A stretch of 64,000 nucleotides of DNA from Winogradskya humida. GTDB taxonomy: Bacteria > Actinomycetota > Actinomycetes > Mycobacteriales > Micromonosporaceae. The stretch lies in NCBI RefSeq assembly GCF_016862215.1, contig NZ_BOMN01000037.1, forward strand, positions 38,361 through 102,360, written 5' to 3'. Shown in pieces: positions 25,723 to 35,045 of this stretch. Position 1 is the stretch's first letter. Each line of letters begins with the position of its first letter. A model generated the notes under the pieces. It was not told the DNA's origin. It made no database searches and saw nothing but the letters and a program-made list of their open reading frames with translations. The translations under genes and the position numbers were made by a program.

Positions 25723-25822
25723 CTATCGAGCTCTCAGGCCGGCTCACCCGGATCAGCTATCGGGCTCTCAGGCCGGCGCCCACCCGGATCAGCTATCGGG
25801 CTCTCAGGCCAGCCCGCCCGGT
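25723..25822. repeat. Tandem repeat of 34-36 bp overlapping the sulfurtransferase stop codon
   Basis: Two complete units (25723-25756, 25757-25792) and a partial third (25793-25822) share CTATCG(A/G)GCTCTCAGGCC followed by CACCCGGATCAG. The third unit covers the last codons and stop of the sulfurtransferase gene, so the repeats look like duplications of its 3' end. Confidence 0.85.
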
Positions 25823-26703
25823 TCGGTGCCGCGGGCGATCGGGGCCTTGACCAGGTTGCCCCACTCGGTCCACGAGCCGTCGTAGTTGCGGACCTGCGGG
25901 TAGCCGAGCAGGTGCTGCAGGACGAACCAGGTGTGGCTCGACCGCTCACCGATCCGGCAGTAGGCGATGATGTCGTCGCCGGTGTCCAGGCCCAGCTCGT
26001 CGCGGTAGATCTTCGCGAGCTCATCGGCCGACTTGAACGTGCCGTCGTCGTTGGCCGCGGACTTCCACGGCTTGCTCAGCGCGCCCGGGATGTGGCCACC
26101 ACGCAGGGCACCCTCCTGCGGGTACGCCGCCATGTGGGTCAGCTCGCCCGTGTATTCCTGCGGCGAGCGGACGTCGACCAGCGGCAACCCGTTGGCGATG
26201 TGCCCCTGAACCTCGTCGCGGAACGCGCGAATGCCACTGTCATCGCGAACCGGCACCGGGTATTTCGCCTCGGCGCGGGCCGTCTTGTCGCGGGTCAGCT
26301 CACGACCCTCGGCGGCCCACTTCTGCCGGCCGCCGTCGAGCAGACGCACGTCGCGATGCCCGAAGAGCGTGAAGACCCAGAGGGCGTACGCCGCCCACCA
26401 GTTGTTGTTGTCGCCGTAGAAGACGATCGTGTCGTCCCGGCCGATGCCCTTGGCCGCGCACAACGCCGCGAACTGCTCGGGGTCGAGGTAGTCGCGGGTG
26501 AGCTGGTCGTTGAGTTCGAGGTGCCAGTCGACCTTGACCGCGCCCGGGATGTGGCCCGTGTCGTAGAGCAGCACGTCCTCGTCCGACTCGACGACGACGA
26601 GGCCGGGGGTGTCTAGGTTGGCGGCAAGCCACTCGGTGGTGACGAGCTTGTCGGGGTGCGCGTACGCCTGCAGTGACGGCGCTGGGTCGTTCGCAACGGA
26701 CAT
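25804..26703 (-). CDS. sseA: Thiosulfate sulfurtransferase (two-domain rhodanese)
   Basis: A 299-residue tandem rhodanese. The N-terminal domain is non-catalytic (an acidic residue where cysteine would be, in VFYGDNN). The C-terminal domain has the active loop YCRIGER with Cys249. It transfers sulfane sulfur from thiosulfate or mercaptopyruvate to acceptors such as cyanide or thiols. Actinobacteria frequently encode it beside a SufE-type protein; here sufE lies 3.2 kb to the right. The SGNH hydrolase gene ends five bases upstream of the start, so the two form an operon. The 3' end is duplicated in the adjacent tandem repeat. Confidence 0.93.
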   Translation of the reverse strand: MSVANDPAPSLQAYAHPDKLVTTEWLAANLDTPGLVVVESDEDVLLYDTGHIPGAVKVDWHLELNDQLTRDYLDPEQFAALCAAKGIGRDDTIVFYGDNNNWWAAYALWVFTLFGHRDVRLLDGGRQKWAAEGRELTRDKTARAEAKYPVPVRDDSGIRAFRDEVQGHIANGLPLVDVRSPQEYTGELTHMAAYPQEGALRGGHIPGALSKPWKSAANDDGTFKSADELAKIYRDELGLDTGDDIIAYCRIGERSSHTWFVLQHLLGYPQVRNYDGSWTEWGNLVKAPIARGTEPGGLA

Positions 26704-26708
26704 GCCAC

Positions 26709-27482
26709 TCACGCTAGCGCGTCTATCGGGCCCAGCTCGGGACGCTTCGCCGTGACGAGGTCGCCGGACGAGGCCCCGGCGAGACGGCGCCGGATCCAGG
26801 GTGCGAGGTGCTGACCGGCCCAGCGCAGGTCGGCACTGCGCGCCAGCAGCCACGGGGTGGGCGCGGGGGCCGGCGGCACCAGCAGCCAGTCCTCTTCCAC
26901 GCCGACGCCGAGAGCGTTGAGAACGTGAGCGGCGACACGGCGATGCCCCGCCGGGGACATGTGCAGCCGATCGGGACTCCACATCACCGGGTGGTGGAAG
27001 ACACCGTCGGCGAACAGGTCGATCACGTGGGCGCCGTGCTTGGCGGCGAGCTCGTCGGCGCCGTTGTTGAGAACCGCGGCCCGGGGGCTCATGAAGCGCT
27101 GCCCGGGCAGGTGGGCGGTGACGTCGGCGAAACGGAAGAGGATCACATCGGCACCCGCCTCGCGCAGCCGGCCGACCACCGGGTCGATCCTTTCCACCAG
27201 GCTCCGCGGCTCGACCTTGCGCCGCAGGATGTCGTTGCCGCCCGCCGCGAAACTCACCAGGCTCGGCTGCATCGCCAGAGCGGGTTCGAGCTGGTCGGCG
27301 ACGACCTGATCGAGCAGTTTGCCGCGGACTGCGAGGTTCGCATAGCCGAATTCGGGTCCCGCCTCCACGGCCAGCCGCGCGGCGACCAGATCGGCCCACC
27401 CGCGATAACTGCCGTCGGGATAGGCGTCGTTCATGCCCTCGGTAAAGCTGTCTCCCATCGCCACAAAGTTCGTCCAGCGCAC
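26709..27482 (-). CDS. SGNH/GDSL-family hydrolase
   Basis: A 257-residue SGNH hydrolase, a family of esterases and lipases. Block I is AMGDSFTEG with the catalytic serine. Block III is GGND, and block [13 protein letters not shown] supplies the Asp and His of the triad. No signal peptide is visible, so it is probably cytoplasmic. The C-terminal 60 residues are a Pro/Ala/Trp-rich extension. It is transcribed with the sulfurtransferase gene (five-base gap). The natural substrate cannot be predicted. Its 3' end includes one copy of the recurring CTATCGGGC 9-mer. Confidence 0.92.
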   Translation of the reverse strand: MRWTNFVAMGDSFTEGMNDAYPDGSYRGWADLVAARLAVEAGPEFGYANLAVRGKLLDQVVADQLEPALAMQPSLVSFAAGGNDILRRKVEPRSLVERIDPVVGRLREAGADVILFRFADVTAHLPGQRFMSPRAAVLNNGADELAAKHGAHVIDLFADGVFHHPVMWSPDRLHMSPAGHRRVAAHVLNALGVGVEEDWLLVPPAPAPTPWLLARSADLRWAGQHLAPWIRRRLAGASSGDLVTAKRPELGPIDALA

Positions 27483-27579
27483 GGCCGCCCCCTTAACGTC
27501 CCCTTACCTGTAGCTACCAGCAAAGTTTGGCACCGTACGGCCGTCAGCGGGAGCGTGACGATGGCGACACTGAGCGCCC

Positions 27580-27588
27580 TGTGGATAA
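27580..27588 (-). promoter_or_regulatory. Perfect DnaA box upstream of proS
   Basis: TGTGGATAA, the complement of TTATCCACA, lies 42 bases before the proS start and about 22 kb from oriC. Confidence 0.55.
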
Positions 27589-27629
27589 CCGGGTGTTTCT
27601 GTCGGTGGAGGTCTCTACGCTTCCGGGGC

Positions 27630-29354
27630 ATGGCGATGCGAATGTCCACGATGCTGCTCAAGACACTGCGCGAGGAGCCGGCCGAGGCGGAGGTGCCGAG
27701 TCATCGGCTCCTGCTGAGGGCCGGTTACATCCGTCGTGCGGCGCCGGGCGGATATACGTGGCTGCCGCTCGGCAAGCTGGTGCTCGACCGCGTGACGCAG
27801 ATCGTCCGCGAGGAGATGGCCGCGATCGGCGGCCAGGAGGTCGCGTTTCCCGCGCTGCTCCCCCGTGAGGTCTACGACATCAGCGGTCGCTGGTCGGAGT
27901 ACGGCGACGACCTGTTCAAGCTGAAGGACCGCCGCGGCTCGGATTTCCTGCTCGCCCCCACGCACGAGGAGCTGTTCGCCCTGCTCGTGCAGGACATGAC
28001 GAGCTCGTACAGGGACTATCCGCTGGTCCTGTTCCAGGTGCAGACGAAGTATCGCGACGAGGCCCGTCCCCGTGCAGGGCTGCTGCGCGGTCGCGAGTTC
28101 CTGATGAAGGACTCCTACTCGTTCGACCTCACCGACGAGGGGCTCGCCGAGGCGTACGCCCAGCACCGCCTGGCGTACCAGAAGATTTTTGAACGGCTCG
28201 GCCTGGAGCACACCATCGTGGCCGCCATGTCAGGAGCCATGGGTGGCTCCGCGTCCGAGGAGTTCCTGGCCGCGGCCGAGGTCGGCGAGGACACGTTCGT
28301 CGGCTGCACGAAGTGCGACTACGCCGCCAACACCGAAGCGGTGGTCACACCCGTGCCGAGCAGCGACGGTCGCCCACATGGGCCGCTCACCGTGCACGAC
28401 ACCCCCGCGACGCCCACGATCGCGTCGCTCGTCGAGCTCGCCAACTCCCGTGCACTCGAGGGCCGCACCGACTGGACCGCCGCCGACACCCTCAAGAACG
28501 TCGTCGTGACCGTGCACCACCCCGGCAAGGATGACGAGTTGCTGGTCATCGGCGTGCCCGGCGATCGCGAGGTCGACCTCAAACGGCTCGACGCGGCGCT
28601 CGCCCCGGCCACCGCGACCATGTTCGACGACTTCGCGGCCCGGCCCGACCTGGTTCGCGGCTACATCGGCCCGCAGAGCCTGGCCATCCGCTACGTCGCC
28701 GACCCGCGCGTGGCACCCGGCACCGCCTGGCTGACCGGAGCCAACGAGGCGGGCTGCCACGCCACCTCGGTGGTCGCCGGCCGCGACTTCACGCCCGACG
28801 GCACCATCGAGGCCGCCGAGGTCCGCGCGGGCGACCCCTGCGCGCATTGCGGCGAGGGCGAGCTCACGATCCGGCGCGGCATCGAGCTCGCACACATCTT
28901 CCAGCTCGGCCGCAAATACACCGACGCGTTCAAGGTCGACGTCCTCAGCGCCAACGGCAAACCGGTCCGGCCCACGATGGGTTCCTACGGCATCGGCGTC
29001 TCGCGAGCCGTCGCGGCGATCGCCGAGCAGCACCACGATGACCGCGGCATCCTCTGGCCCGACGCAGTGGCACCGGCCGACGTGCACGTCATCGGCGCCG
29101 GCAAGGACGGCCAGATCGAGGCGGCACTGCACCTGGCAACCGACCTCGAGACCCACGGCCTGCGCGTCCTGGTCGACGACCGCCCGCAGCTCTCCGCCGG
29201 GGTCAAGTTCACCGACAGCGAGCTGATCGGCATCCGCCGCATCGTGGTCGTCGGGCGCCGGCTCGCCGAGGGCTGGGTGGAAATGCGCGACCGCCAAACG
29301 GGTGAACGCCGCGACGTGCCACTGACGGAGGTTGCGCAAACGCTGGCCGGGTAA
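27630..29354 (+). CDS. proS: Prolyl-tRNA synthetase
   Basis: A 574-residue class II prolyl-tRNA synthetase of the bacterial type with an editing insertion. Motif 1 region [21 protein letters not shown], motif 2 with [28 protein letters not shown], and motif 3 [20 protein letters not shown] are all present, as is a C-terminal anticodon-binding domain. The [23 protein letters not shown] start matches the family. The ATG at 27630 is chosen; ATGs at 27636 and 27642 are also possible. It charges tRNA-Pro with proline in the cytoplasm. It is divergent from the SGNH/sseA unit, and its promoter region contains a perfect DnaA box. Confidence 0.97.
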   Translation: MAMRMSTMLLKTLREEPAEAEVPSHRLLLRAGYIRRAAPGGYTWLPLGKLVLDRVTQIVREEMAAIGGQEVAFPALLPREVYDISGRWSEYGDDLFKLKDRRGSDFLLAPTHEELFALLVQDMTSSYRDYPLVLFQVQTKYRDEARPRAGLLRGREFLMKDSYSFDLTDEGLAEAYAQHRLAYQKIFERLGLEHTIVAAMSGAMGGSASEEFLAAAEVGEDTFVGCTKCDYAANTEAVVTPVPSSDGRPHGPLTVHDTPATPTIASLVELANSRALEGRTDWTAADTLKNVVVTVHHPGKDDELLVIGVPGDREVDLKRLDAALAPATATMFDDFAARPDLVRGYIGPQSLAIRYVADPRVAPGTAWLTGANEAGCHATSVVAGRDFTPDGTIEAAEVRAGDPCAHCGEGELTIRRGIELAHIFQLGRKYTDAFKVDVLSANGKPVRPTMGSYGIGVSRAVAAIAEQHHDDRGILWPDAVAPADVHVIGAGKDGQIEAALHLATDLETHGLRVLVDDRPQLSAGVKFTDSELIGIRRIVVVGRRLAEGWVEMRDRQTGERRDVPLTEVAQTLAG

Positions 29355-29419
29355 CCGAGGGGTGTTCCACAACCGGACGTACGGGGTGTAATCGGTGAGA
29401 CGGTCGAGAACCCGCTCAA

Positions 29420-29449
29420 CTATCGGGCGACAGCAGTCGCCTATCGGGC
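29420..29449. repeat. Two CTATCGGGC copies upstream of the CBS gene
   Basis: CTATCGGGC occurs at 29420-29428 and 29441-29449 (within the longer direct repeat CTATCGGGCG-CAGC). The same 9-mer appears at 25757, 25793 and 26723. Confidence 0.6.
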
Positions 29450-29475
29450 GGCAGCGGTTACGGGGAGGAACACCC

Positions 29476-29877
29476 ATGGCTAGAGCGGCGGTGTCCGACG
29501 TGATGACCAGGCGGGTGGTCTACCTGCCCGGCGACACAACCCTCGACGAAGCGGCGCAGGCCATGCGCGACCAGAGCATCGGCGACGTCGTGGTGACCAA
29601 CGGCCCGACGATCGCCGGCCTGGTCACCGATCGCGACATCGTCGTGCGCGCGATCGCCGAGGGCCTCCCGCCCAAGGCCACCACCCTGGCGACGATCGCA
29701 TCCCACGAGCTCATCATGGTGGAGCAGTCGGCCACCGTGGAGGACGCGGTCACCGCCATGCGCGAGCGCAACGTCCGCCGCCTGCTGGTCTGCGACGCCG
29801 ACCGCAAGGTCGTCGGCATCCTCAGCCTCAGCGATGTGGCCCTCCTGACAGCCTCCACCCCGACCACCGCGACGTAG
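29476..29877 (+). CDS. CBS-domain pair protein
   Basis: A 133-residue protein made of two CBS domains (VSDVMTRRVVYLPGDTTLDEAAQAM to about residue 60; then ELIMVEQSATVEDAVTAMRERNVRRLLV to the C terminus). Paired CBS domains bind adenosine nucleotides and act as energy or ligand sensors. The ATG at 29476 follows GGGGAGGAA at eight bases, an excellent ribosome-binding site; two CTATCGGGC copies lie just upstream. SufE follows ten bases downstream in the same direction, so both may share a transcript. No catalytic domain is attached, so it probably regulates a partner that cannot be named from the sequence. Confidence 0.93.
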   Translation: MARAAVSDVMTRRVVYLPGDTTLDEAAQAMRDQSIGDVVVTNGPTIAGLVTDRDIVVRAIAEGLPPKATTLATIASHELIMVEQSATVEDAVTAMRERNVRRLLVCDADRKVVGILSLSDVALLTASTPTTAT

Positions 29878-29886
29878 GGTTCGACC

Positions 29887-30321
29887 GTGAGCGACATGCC
29901 CCCGAAACTGGCCGAGATCGTCGACGAGTTCGCCTCCGCACCGCGCGAGCTCGTTCTCGAGATGCTGATCGAGTTCTCCGACGAGGTCCCGCCCCTGCCG
30001 GCCGAGCTCAGCGGTCACGAGGGCATGGAGCAGGTCCCGGAGTGCCAGACCCAGTTCTTCCTGCGCGCCGAGGTCCAGGCCGACGACACGGTTCAGACCT
30101 GGTTCGACTGCCCGCCCGAGGCCCCGACCACGCGGGCCTTCGCCGGCATCCTCGCGGAAGGCCTGGCGGGAGCGTCCACCGCGGCGATCCTCGCTGTCCC
30201 CGACGATCTGTACGCACGGATGGGCCTCGCCACGGCGATCAGCCCGCTGCGCATCCGTGGTGGCACGGCGATCCTCGGGCGGCTCAAGGCCCAAATCCGC
30301 TCGCAGGTCCCCCTATCGTGA
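29887..30321 (+). CDS. sufE: SufE-family sulfur transfer protein
   Basis: A 144-residue SufE homolog. SufE accepts persulfide sulfur from a cysteine desulfurase and passes it to Fe-S cluster assembly. The acceptor cysteine is Cys53 in VPECQTQFF, and the conserved MLIEFSDEVPPLP and GLAGASTAAIL segments are present. The GTG start at 29887 is nine bases after the CBS gene stop. The FrnE-like gene overlaps its stop codon. A rhodanese gene (sseA) lies nearby on the other strand, as is common in actinobacteria. Confidence 0.93.
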   Translation: MSDMPPKLAEIVDEFASAPRELVLEMLIEFSDEVPPLPAELSGHEGMEQVPECQTQFFLRAEVQADDTVQTWFDCPPEAPTTRAFAGILAEGLAGASTAAILAVPDDLYARMGLATAISPLRIRGGTAILGRLKAQIRSQVPLS

Positions 30322-30953
30322 ACATCGAGGTCTGGTCCGATCTCGTCTGCCCCTGGTGCTACCTGGGCAAGCATCGGCTGGAATCGGTCCTGCACGAGTT
30401 CCCCAGCGACGTGACGCTCACCTTCAGGGCCTTCCAGCTCGACCCGTCACCAGTGCCGCAGCCGATCCCGGTCAAGCAGGCCATGGCCGCAAAACTCGGC
30501 GACCCCGAACGAGTCGACCAGATGTTCGCCGGCGTCGCCGCACTCGCCGCCGCCGAAGGCCTGAACATCAACTTCGACCGGGCAATCCTGGCCAACACGT
30601 TCGACGCCCACCGCCTGGTCGCCTGGGCAGCCACCCAGGACCTCCAGCTCATGATGATCGACACCCTGCAACAGGCCCACTTCGAGAACGGCATCGACCT
30701 GGGCTCCCATCCCGAGCTGGCCCGGCTCGCCGGAGCGATCGGCCTCGACGAACAGGCAGCCCTGGCCTACCTCGAGTCCCCAGCCGGCACCGACGCGGTC
30801 AACGCCGACCTCGCCGAAGCACGCGAGCTCGACATCACCAGCGTGCCGAACCTCGTCGTCGACCGTAAGTTCGCCATTCAGGGAGCGCAGGAAAGCTCGG
30901 TCCTGCGCTCGGCGCTGGAAGAGATCGCCCGGCGCGGTTTTGCTCCCCTGTGA
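30318..30953 (+). CDS. DsbA-family oxidoreductase (FrnE-like)
   Basis: A 211-residue thioredoxin-fold protein of the FrnE/DsbA branch. The active site is CPWC (Cys11, Cys14) in SDLVCPWCYLGK, with DITSVPNLVVDRKFAIQGAQ carrying the cis-proline near the C terminus. There is no signal peptide, so it is cytoplasmic; members act as 2-hydroxychromene-2-carboxylate isomerase-like or disulfide oxidoreductases with roles in redox stress. The GTG start overlaps the sufE stop by four bases, indicating translational coupling. A perfect parS core begins two bases after its stop codon. Confidence 0.93.
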   Translation: MNIEVWSDLVCPWCYLGKHRLESVLHEFPSDVTLTFRAFQLDPSPVPQPIPVKQAMAAKLGDPERVDQMFAGVAALAAAEGLNINFDRAILANTFDAHRLVAWAATQDLQLMMIDTLQQAHFENGIDLGSHPELARLAGAIGLDEQAALAYLESPAGTDAVNADLAEARELDITSVPNLVVDRKFAIQGAQESSVLRSALEEIARRGFAPL

Positions 30954-30954
30954 C

Positions 30955-30968
30955 GTTTCACGTGAAAC
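30955..30968. other. parS site 1
   Basis: The perfect 14-bp palindrome GTTTCACGTGAAAC, the conserved core of bacterial chromosomal parS, where ParB is loaded. It lies between the FrnE gene and a convergent GNAT gene, about 19 kb left of oriC. Confidence 0.9.
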
Positions 30969-30985
30969 AACATCGACCCTGATTT

Positions 30986-31525
30986 TTAGGCCTTGAGTCT
31001 GGCAGCGGGGCGATCGCCGGCCACTTCCCGCCGCATGGCAACCCGCTCGGCGGGGTCCAGTCCATGCCGCGCCTCGTCGGCCATCAACTCGGTCAGCTCG
31101 GGCCCCCACTCGGCATCACTCAACTCCTTGAACCCGAGACGGGCATAGTACGGCCCGTTCCACGGCACACCCCGAAACGTCGTCAAGGTCAACGCCTCCA
31201 TACCGCGGCCGGCCGCCCAGGACCCGACGTGATCGATCAGGGCGCTGCCGATGCCACGGCGGGCGTACGGGGGGTCGATGCTGACCTGCTCGACATGCGC
31301 AAGCCCGTCCACGACATCAACGAGCACAAATCCCATCAGCGCATCGTCGTCCCCGACGGCAACCCAGCTCATCCCGGAACGCACGAACCGGGCCAACTCC
31401 TCAGCGGCCGGCACCGGATGCTCCGCGATGTCCGACTTTCCCACCGCGTGAAACAACGCCCCGGCCCGAACCTCAATCGCCCGGATCAACTCAAGATCAG
31501 AAACCCGCAAGCCCCGAATTCGCAC
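30986..31525 (-). CDS. GNAT-family N-acetyltransferase
   Basis: A 179-residue GNAT enzyme. The acetyl-CoA binding motif is VSIDPPYARRGIGSALIDHVG, followed by the usual beta-4/alpha-4 segment LTLTTFRGVPWNGPYYARLGFKEL. Substrate unknown. A GTG at 31525 is chosen as the start (VRIRGLRVSD); a TTG at 31540 is an alternative and neither has a clear ribosome-binding site. Its 3' end lies 17 bases from the parS site and converges with the FrnE gene. There are no membrane segments. Confidence 0.88.
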   Translation of the reverse strand: MRIRGLRVSDLELIRAIEVRAGALFHAVGKSDIAEHPVPAAEELARFVRSGMSWVAVGDDDALMGFVLVDVVDGLAHVEQVSIDPPYARRGIGSALIDHVGSWAAGRGMEALTLTTFRGVPWNGPYYARLGFKELSDAEWGPELTELMADEARHGLDPAERVAMRREVAGDRPAARLKA

Positions 31526-31586
31526 ACCGAAGCGAACCAACCAAGCCCAACCGCGTCCAGCGATTTAAGCCGTCCCCACCCGGAGC

Positions 31587-32138
31587 TCAGGCCTCCCGCG
31601 CGAGGCCCTCGATCACCTCGGCGCCGGGCAACGCACCCAGGGCCGGCCCCGCGATGGAGATCTTGCTGTGCCGAACCCCGGACCCAATGATCACATGCGG
31701 CATAGCCACAACCCGCGAGTCAACAAGCACCGGCCAGTCCTTCGGCAGCCCGATCGGAGTGATCCCGCCGTACTCCATCCCGGTCAGCTGCACCGCGTCG
31801 TCCATTGGCGCAAAACTCGCCTTCCGCGCATCCAGATGCCGCCGCACGATCCCGTTGACATCAGCCCGCGTGGTCGCCAGCACGACACAGGCCGCATACC
31901 GGGTGACTTCTCCACGCCGCCCAGCAACGATCACGCAGTTGGCGGACTCCTCGAGCGTCACCCCGTACGCCTCACAGAACGCCGCGGTGTCGGCCAGCGA
32001 AGCATCGATCGGCGCAACCAGCACCTGATCGCCATCGATGGGCGCATCAACCGGCCAGACCTCCAACGCCGCCGCCACAGGGGGCGCGAGCAGGTCAAGC
32101 CGGGAGATCGCGGGCTCAAGTTTCAGTGATCCGATCAC
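31587..32138 (-). CDS. YbaK/EbsC-family protein (putative Cys/Pro-tRNA deacylase)
   Basis: A 183-residue protein resembling the YbaK/EbsC fold, which hydrolyses mischarged aminoacyl-tRNAs (for example Cys-tRNA-Pro or Ala-tRNA-Pro). Visible signatures are the ESANCVIVAGRRG segment, VNGIVRRHLDARKASFAPM, and GMEYGGITPIGLPKDWPVLVDSRV. Start at a GTG at 32138, nine bases behind GGGGGAGG; an ATG at 32147 lies directly behind the same sequence and is less likely. It is followed after 61 bases by the GNAT gene. The tRNA substrate cannot be told from the sequence. Confidence 0.85.
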   Translation of the reverse strand: MIGSLKLEPAISRLDLLAPPVAAALEVWPVDAPIDGDQVLVAPIDASLADTAAFCEAYGVTLEESANCVIVAGRRGEVTRYAACVVLATTRADVNGIVRRHLDARKASFAPMDDAVQLTGMEYGGITPIGLPKDWPVLVDSRVVAMPHVIIGSGVRHSKISIAGPALGALPGAEVIEGLAREA

Positions 32139-32356
32139 GCCCGCCATCCTCCCCCGCCCAGCCCCCACAAGCCACCCGAGTCACCCCACCCCACGCGGCC
32201 CGCACCTCGCACCCCAACCCACCAAACCCCATGGCCTCAGCCGACCCACCACGCCGGCGGCCCGCATGAAATCGCCTGCCGCAACCCCGTCCCGCCGACC
32301 GGGAACAGGCTGCGCCGACCTAAGACCCGGCCAGATCTTGCCGACTGTCACTGGAT

Positions 32357-33145
32357 GTGAAGGAGAGACGTAGCGCCCGGGTCGGGACCGTAAGTGGCCT
32401 CGCCCTGCTAGCCGGCGGCACAGCTGTAGCCGCCGTCGCCGGCGGTGCACATTCCGTCTTCGCCACCGTGCTGCTCGGCATGCTCGCTGTCGGCATGGGC
32501 CACGCCCTTCTCACCGAACTCCAACGTCAGGCACGCCGGCGCAACGTTGACGGCTGGGCGCCGCAGGACACGGTCAACACCGTCCTGCTCGCAAGCTGGG
32601 CGGGCGGCGCGCTGAGCGCAACCCTCCTGGCCGTCGCCCCTACAACAGTCCGAGCCGTCGGTCTTCTGCTAGCTCTCGGGTACGCCCTCAGCTGCGCCTA
32701 CTTCGTCGCAGAGCGCTACAGAACCATCTCGGACCCGCCCGACCCAGCCACCACCGACCCAGCAACCGCGCCCACCAGAGCGCCAGCAGAAACGACTGAG
32801 CTCGCGACACCAGCGCACCCAGACCCAGCCCGGAACCCGAACGTCACAGACCCCCGCACGGACGCCACCAGCTCACGTCAGCACAACACCACGCCGAAGC
32901 CGGCCCCCGTCACGGGTCCACACACGCGCGACACCACGCCAGGCACGGAACGCGCGCACGACTACCAGCTCGACAACCCGGACAGCTTGCGCGCCACCGA
33001 CACCACGCCGAAGCCGGACGTCCCAGATCCGCGCCCGCACGACACCACGCCGAAGCCGGACGTCCCAGATCTGCGCCCGCACGACGCTGCGCCCCAGATC
33101 CAGGCCGTTCCGCACCGCCAGGAAGCCCCCGCCGAGCCGGTCTGA
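32357..33145 (+). CDS. Membrane protein with repetitive hydrophilic tail
   Basis: A 262-residue protein of unknown family. Four hydrophobic segments lie in the first 120 residues (SGLALLAGGTAVAAVAGG, FATVLLGMLAVGMGHALL, VLLASWAGGALSATLLAV, AVGLLLALGYALSCAYFV). The C-terminal 140 residues are rich in Thr, Pro, Asp and His and contain a 14-residue tandem repeat beginning DTTPKPDVPD. Start at the GTG at 32357, with no clear ribosome-binding site before it, so it may be a leaderless transcript or start elsewhere. The tail may vary in length between strains because of the 42-bp repeats. Confidence 0.7.
   Translation: MKERRSARVGTVSGLALLAGGTAVAAVAGGAHSVFATVLLGMLAVGMGHALLTELQRQARRRNVDGWAPQDTVNTVLLASWAGGALSATLLAVAPTTVRAVGLLLALGYALSCAYFVAERYRTISDPPDPATTDPATAPTRAPAETTELATPAHPDPARNPNVTDPRTDATSSRQHNTTPKPAPVTGPHTRDTTPGTERAHDYQLDNPDSLRATDTTPKPDVPDPRPHDTTPKPDVPDLRPHDAAPQIQAVPHRQEAPAEPV
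32999..33082 (+). repeat. Two 42-bp tandem repeats inside the membrane-protein gene
   Basis: Units 32999-33040 and 33041-33082 differ at one base and keep the reading frame. Each encodes 14 residues beginning DTTPKPDVPD. A third copy begins at 33083 and is degenerate. Confidence 0.95.
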
Positions 33146-33201
33146 CCCTCAGCAGTCAGCCAAGCGGCCGGGTCGGACGCGGCAACGTCGACCCGGCCGG
33201 C

Positions 33202-33600
33202 TCAGTCGAGCGGAAGCGCAACGATCATCGGGGGCACGGGCAGCAGGCCGCTGTCGCTCGGTTGCACGTCGGGCAGCGGGACCCACTGCAGGCCGATCGG
33301 TTCCGGGCCGTCGATGTGCGGGCCGAGTTCCGGTTCACCGTCCGCGACGGTGCAGGCGAAAATCGAGGTCATTCCCGACGGGTACGGCACGTCCTGCAAA
33401 TATCTGGCCTCTTTGACGACCAGACCTACCTCCTCCAGCACCTCCCGGCGCACGGCGTCCTCCGCCGTCTCGCCCGGATCGATCCCACCTCCGGGCAGTG
33501 TCCACCACTCCCGAAGTCCTTCACGCCGGCTCCGCTCATGCACCATCAACACCCGCCGGTCCCGCACGATGATGGCAGCGGCACGTTTCCGTCCACTCAC
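33202..33600 (-). CDS. Nudix hydrolase
   Basis: A 132-residue Nudix protein. The diagnostic box GGGIDPGETAEDAVRREVLEEVGL matches GX5EX7REUXEEXGU fully, so it should bind divalent metal and hydrolyse a nucleoside-diphosphate-linked substrate. The N terminus (KRAAAIIVRDRRVLMVHER) and the FACTVADGEPE segment fit the fold. The specific substrate is not predictable. It is convergent with the membrane-protein gene at 32357 and transcribed away from the cyclopropane synthase gene start. Confidence 0.95.
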   Translation of the reverse strand: MSGRKRAAAIIVRDRRVLMVHERSRREGLREWWTLPGGGIDPGETAEDAVRREVLEEVGLVVKEARYLQDVPYPSGMTSIFACTVADGEPELGPHIDGPEPIGLQWVPLPDVQPSDSGLLPVPPMIVALPLD

Positions 33601-33665
33601 GAGTGAAGGCTACTCACGTCAACCGGGCCGGTGCGTAACGGAACGGGTACGCAGACGCGAAGAAA

Positions 33666-34952
33666 TCATGCCAGCCACCCCGCTCGCGTCGCAGCCATGC
33701 CACTTGTGCCATCTCGGAGTGACTTGACACACAAAACTTGGTTCACGCCGATGTGGCCCTGCTCGAACGCGATCGCCGACGCTGCCATGTAGAGCCGCCA
33801 CACCCGCGTCCGTCCAGGCGTGGTCAGGTTCACAGCCGTGGACCACTCGGCTTCTAGGTTCGCGACCCATGCGCGCAGGGTCCGGGCATAGTGCTCGCGG
33901 AGTGCCTGCAGATCGCGTACCTCAAAGCCGGCATTCTCCAGAAGGCTGACCGTGGTGCCTACCGGTGCCAGCTCGCCATCAGGGAAAACGTACGCGTCGA
34001 TGAAGCTCCGCTGTTTGCGCCCCGATGCCGGCTCGGGATCCGGGTGCAGTGCGGCGATCTGGTGATTGAGGAGCCGCCCACCGGACTTGAGCAGGCGGTA
34101 GAGAATCCCGGCGTACTCCGCGTACGGTCCGGTTCCGACGTGCTCGGCCATCCCCACGCTGGAGATGGCGTCGAAAGGTCCGTCCTCGATGTCCCGGTAG
34201 TCCTGCACCCGGATCTCGACGTGCGCGGTCAGCCCGGCTTCGGCGATCTGCTTGCGGGCGTATTCGGCCTGCTCGGTCGAGAGGGTGACGCCGACCACAT
34301 CAACGCCGTACTCCAGGGCAGCGTGCAGGGCGAGACTTCCCCAGCCGCAGCCGACATCCAACAGCCGCATCCCGGGTTTGAGCTCAAGCTTGCGACAGAT
34401 CAGATCGAGTTTGTCGCGCTGCGCATCGGCCAGGCCGTAATCGGGCGAATCACCGGTCCAGTAGGCGCAGGAGTAGACCATGCTCTCGCCCAGCACGATC
34501 TCGTAGAAATTGTTGCCGACGTCGTAGTGATGACTGATCGCCTGCCGGTCGCGACGTTTGCTGTGCCGGGTGCCCTGCATCGCGATCTCTTCGGCGGGCG
34601 GCTTGGGCTGCGGCCCGACAATTCCCAGGCGCAGCAGGTCAGCGGCGACCTCGGCCTTCGGCAGGGATCGCGGCTCCGGAGCAGACCCCCAGATCAGGGA
34701 CGCAAGCCGGTGAAGCGCGTCATAGAGGTCACCCTCTACATCAAGATCCCCCGACACGTACGCCCGGGCGAGCCCGAGTTCGTTGGGCTGCCACATCAAT
34801 CGACGCAGTGCCCGACGGTGCCGAACGATCAGAACTGGTGCCTCTGGCGGTCCCGCCTCAGAGCCGTCCCAGGCACGGAGCCGGACGGGTAGCGGGGCCT
34901 GCAGCAGGCTCTCAAGCAGGCCAAGAAGCTTGGTCGCGGTGGAAGTAGACAT
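33666..34952 (-). CDS. cfa: Cyclopropane-fatty-acyl-phospholipid synthase family methyltransferase
   Basis: A 428-residue S-adenosylmethionine-dependent methyltransferase of the cyclopropane synthase family, which modifies unsaturated membrane phospholipid chains. The SAM motif I is LLDVGCGWGSLALHAALEYG; ISHHYDVGNNFYEIVLGESMVYSCAYWT is a hallmark of the family. An N-terminal lipid-binding region of about 120 residues precedes it. The ATG at 34952 follows GGGGAGG. Whether it makes cyclopropane or a branched methylated chain cannot be settled by sequence. It stands alone, with gaps of 66 and 94 bases to its neighbours. Confidence 0.92.
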   Translation of the reverse strand: MSTSTATKLLGLLESLLQAPLPVRLRAWDGSEAGPPEAPVLIVRHRRALRRLMWQPNELGLARAYVSGDLDVEGDLYDALHRLASLIWGSAPEPRSLPKAEVAADLLRLGIVGPQPKPPAEEIAMQGTRHSKRRDRQAISHHYDVGNNFYEIVLGESMVYSCAYWTGDSPDYGLADAQRDKLDLICRKLELKPGMRLLDVGCGWGSLALHAALEYGVDVVGVTLSTEQAEYARKQIAEAGLTAHVEIRVQDYRDIEDGPFDAISSVGMAEHVGTGPYAEYAGILYRLLKSGGRLLNHQIAALHPDPEPASGRKQRSFIDAYVFPDGELAPVGTTVSLLENAGFEVRDLQALREHYARTLRAWVANLEAEWSTAVNLTTPGRTRVWRLYMAASAIAFEQGHIGVNQVLCVKSLRDGTSGMAATRAGWLA

Positions 34953-35045
34953 CGCACCTCCCCGAATGGTTAGACCTGCTAAATATCCACCCGGCAACCT
35001 TCTCTGCAGAAGACCTGAATCCCGCTTTGTGATCGAGGACTCGCC

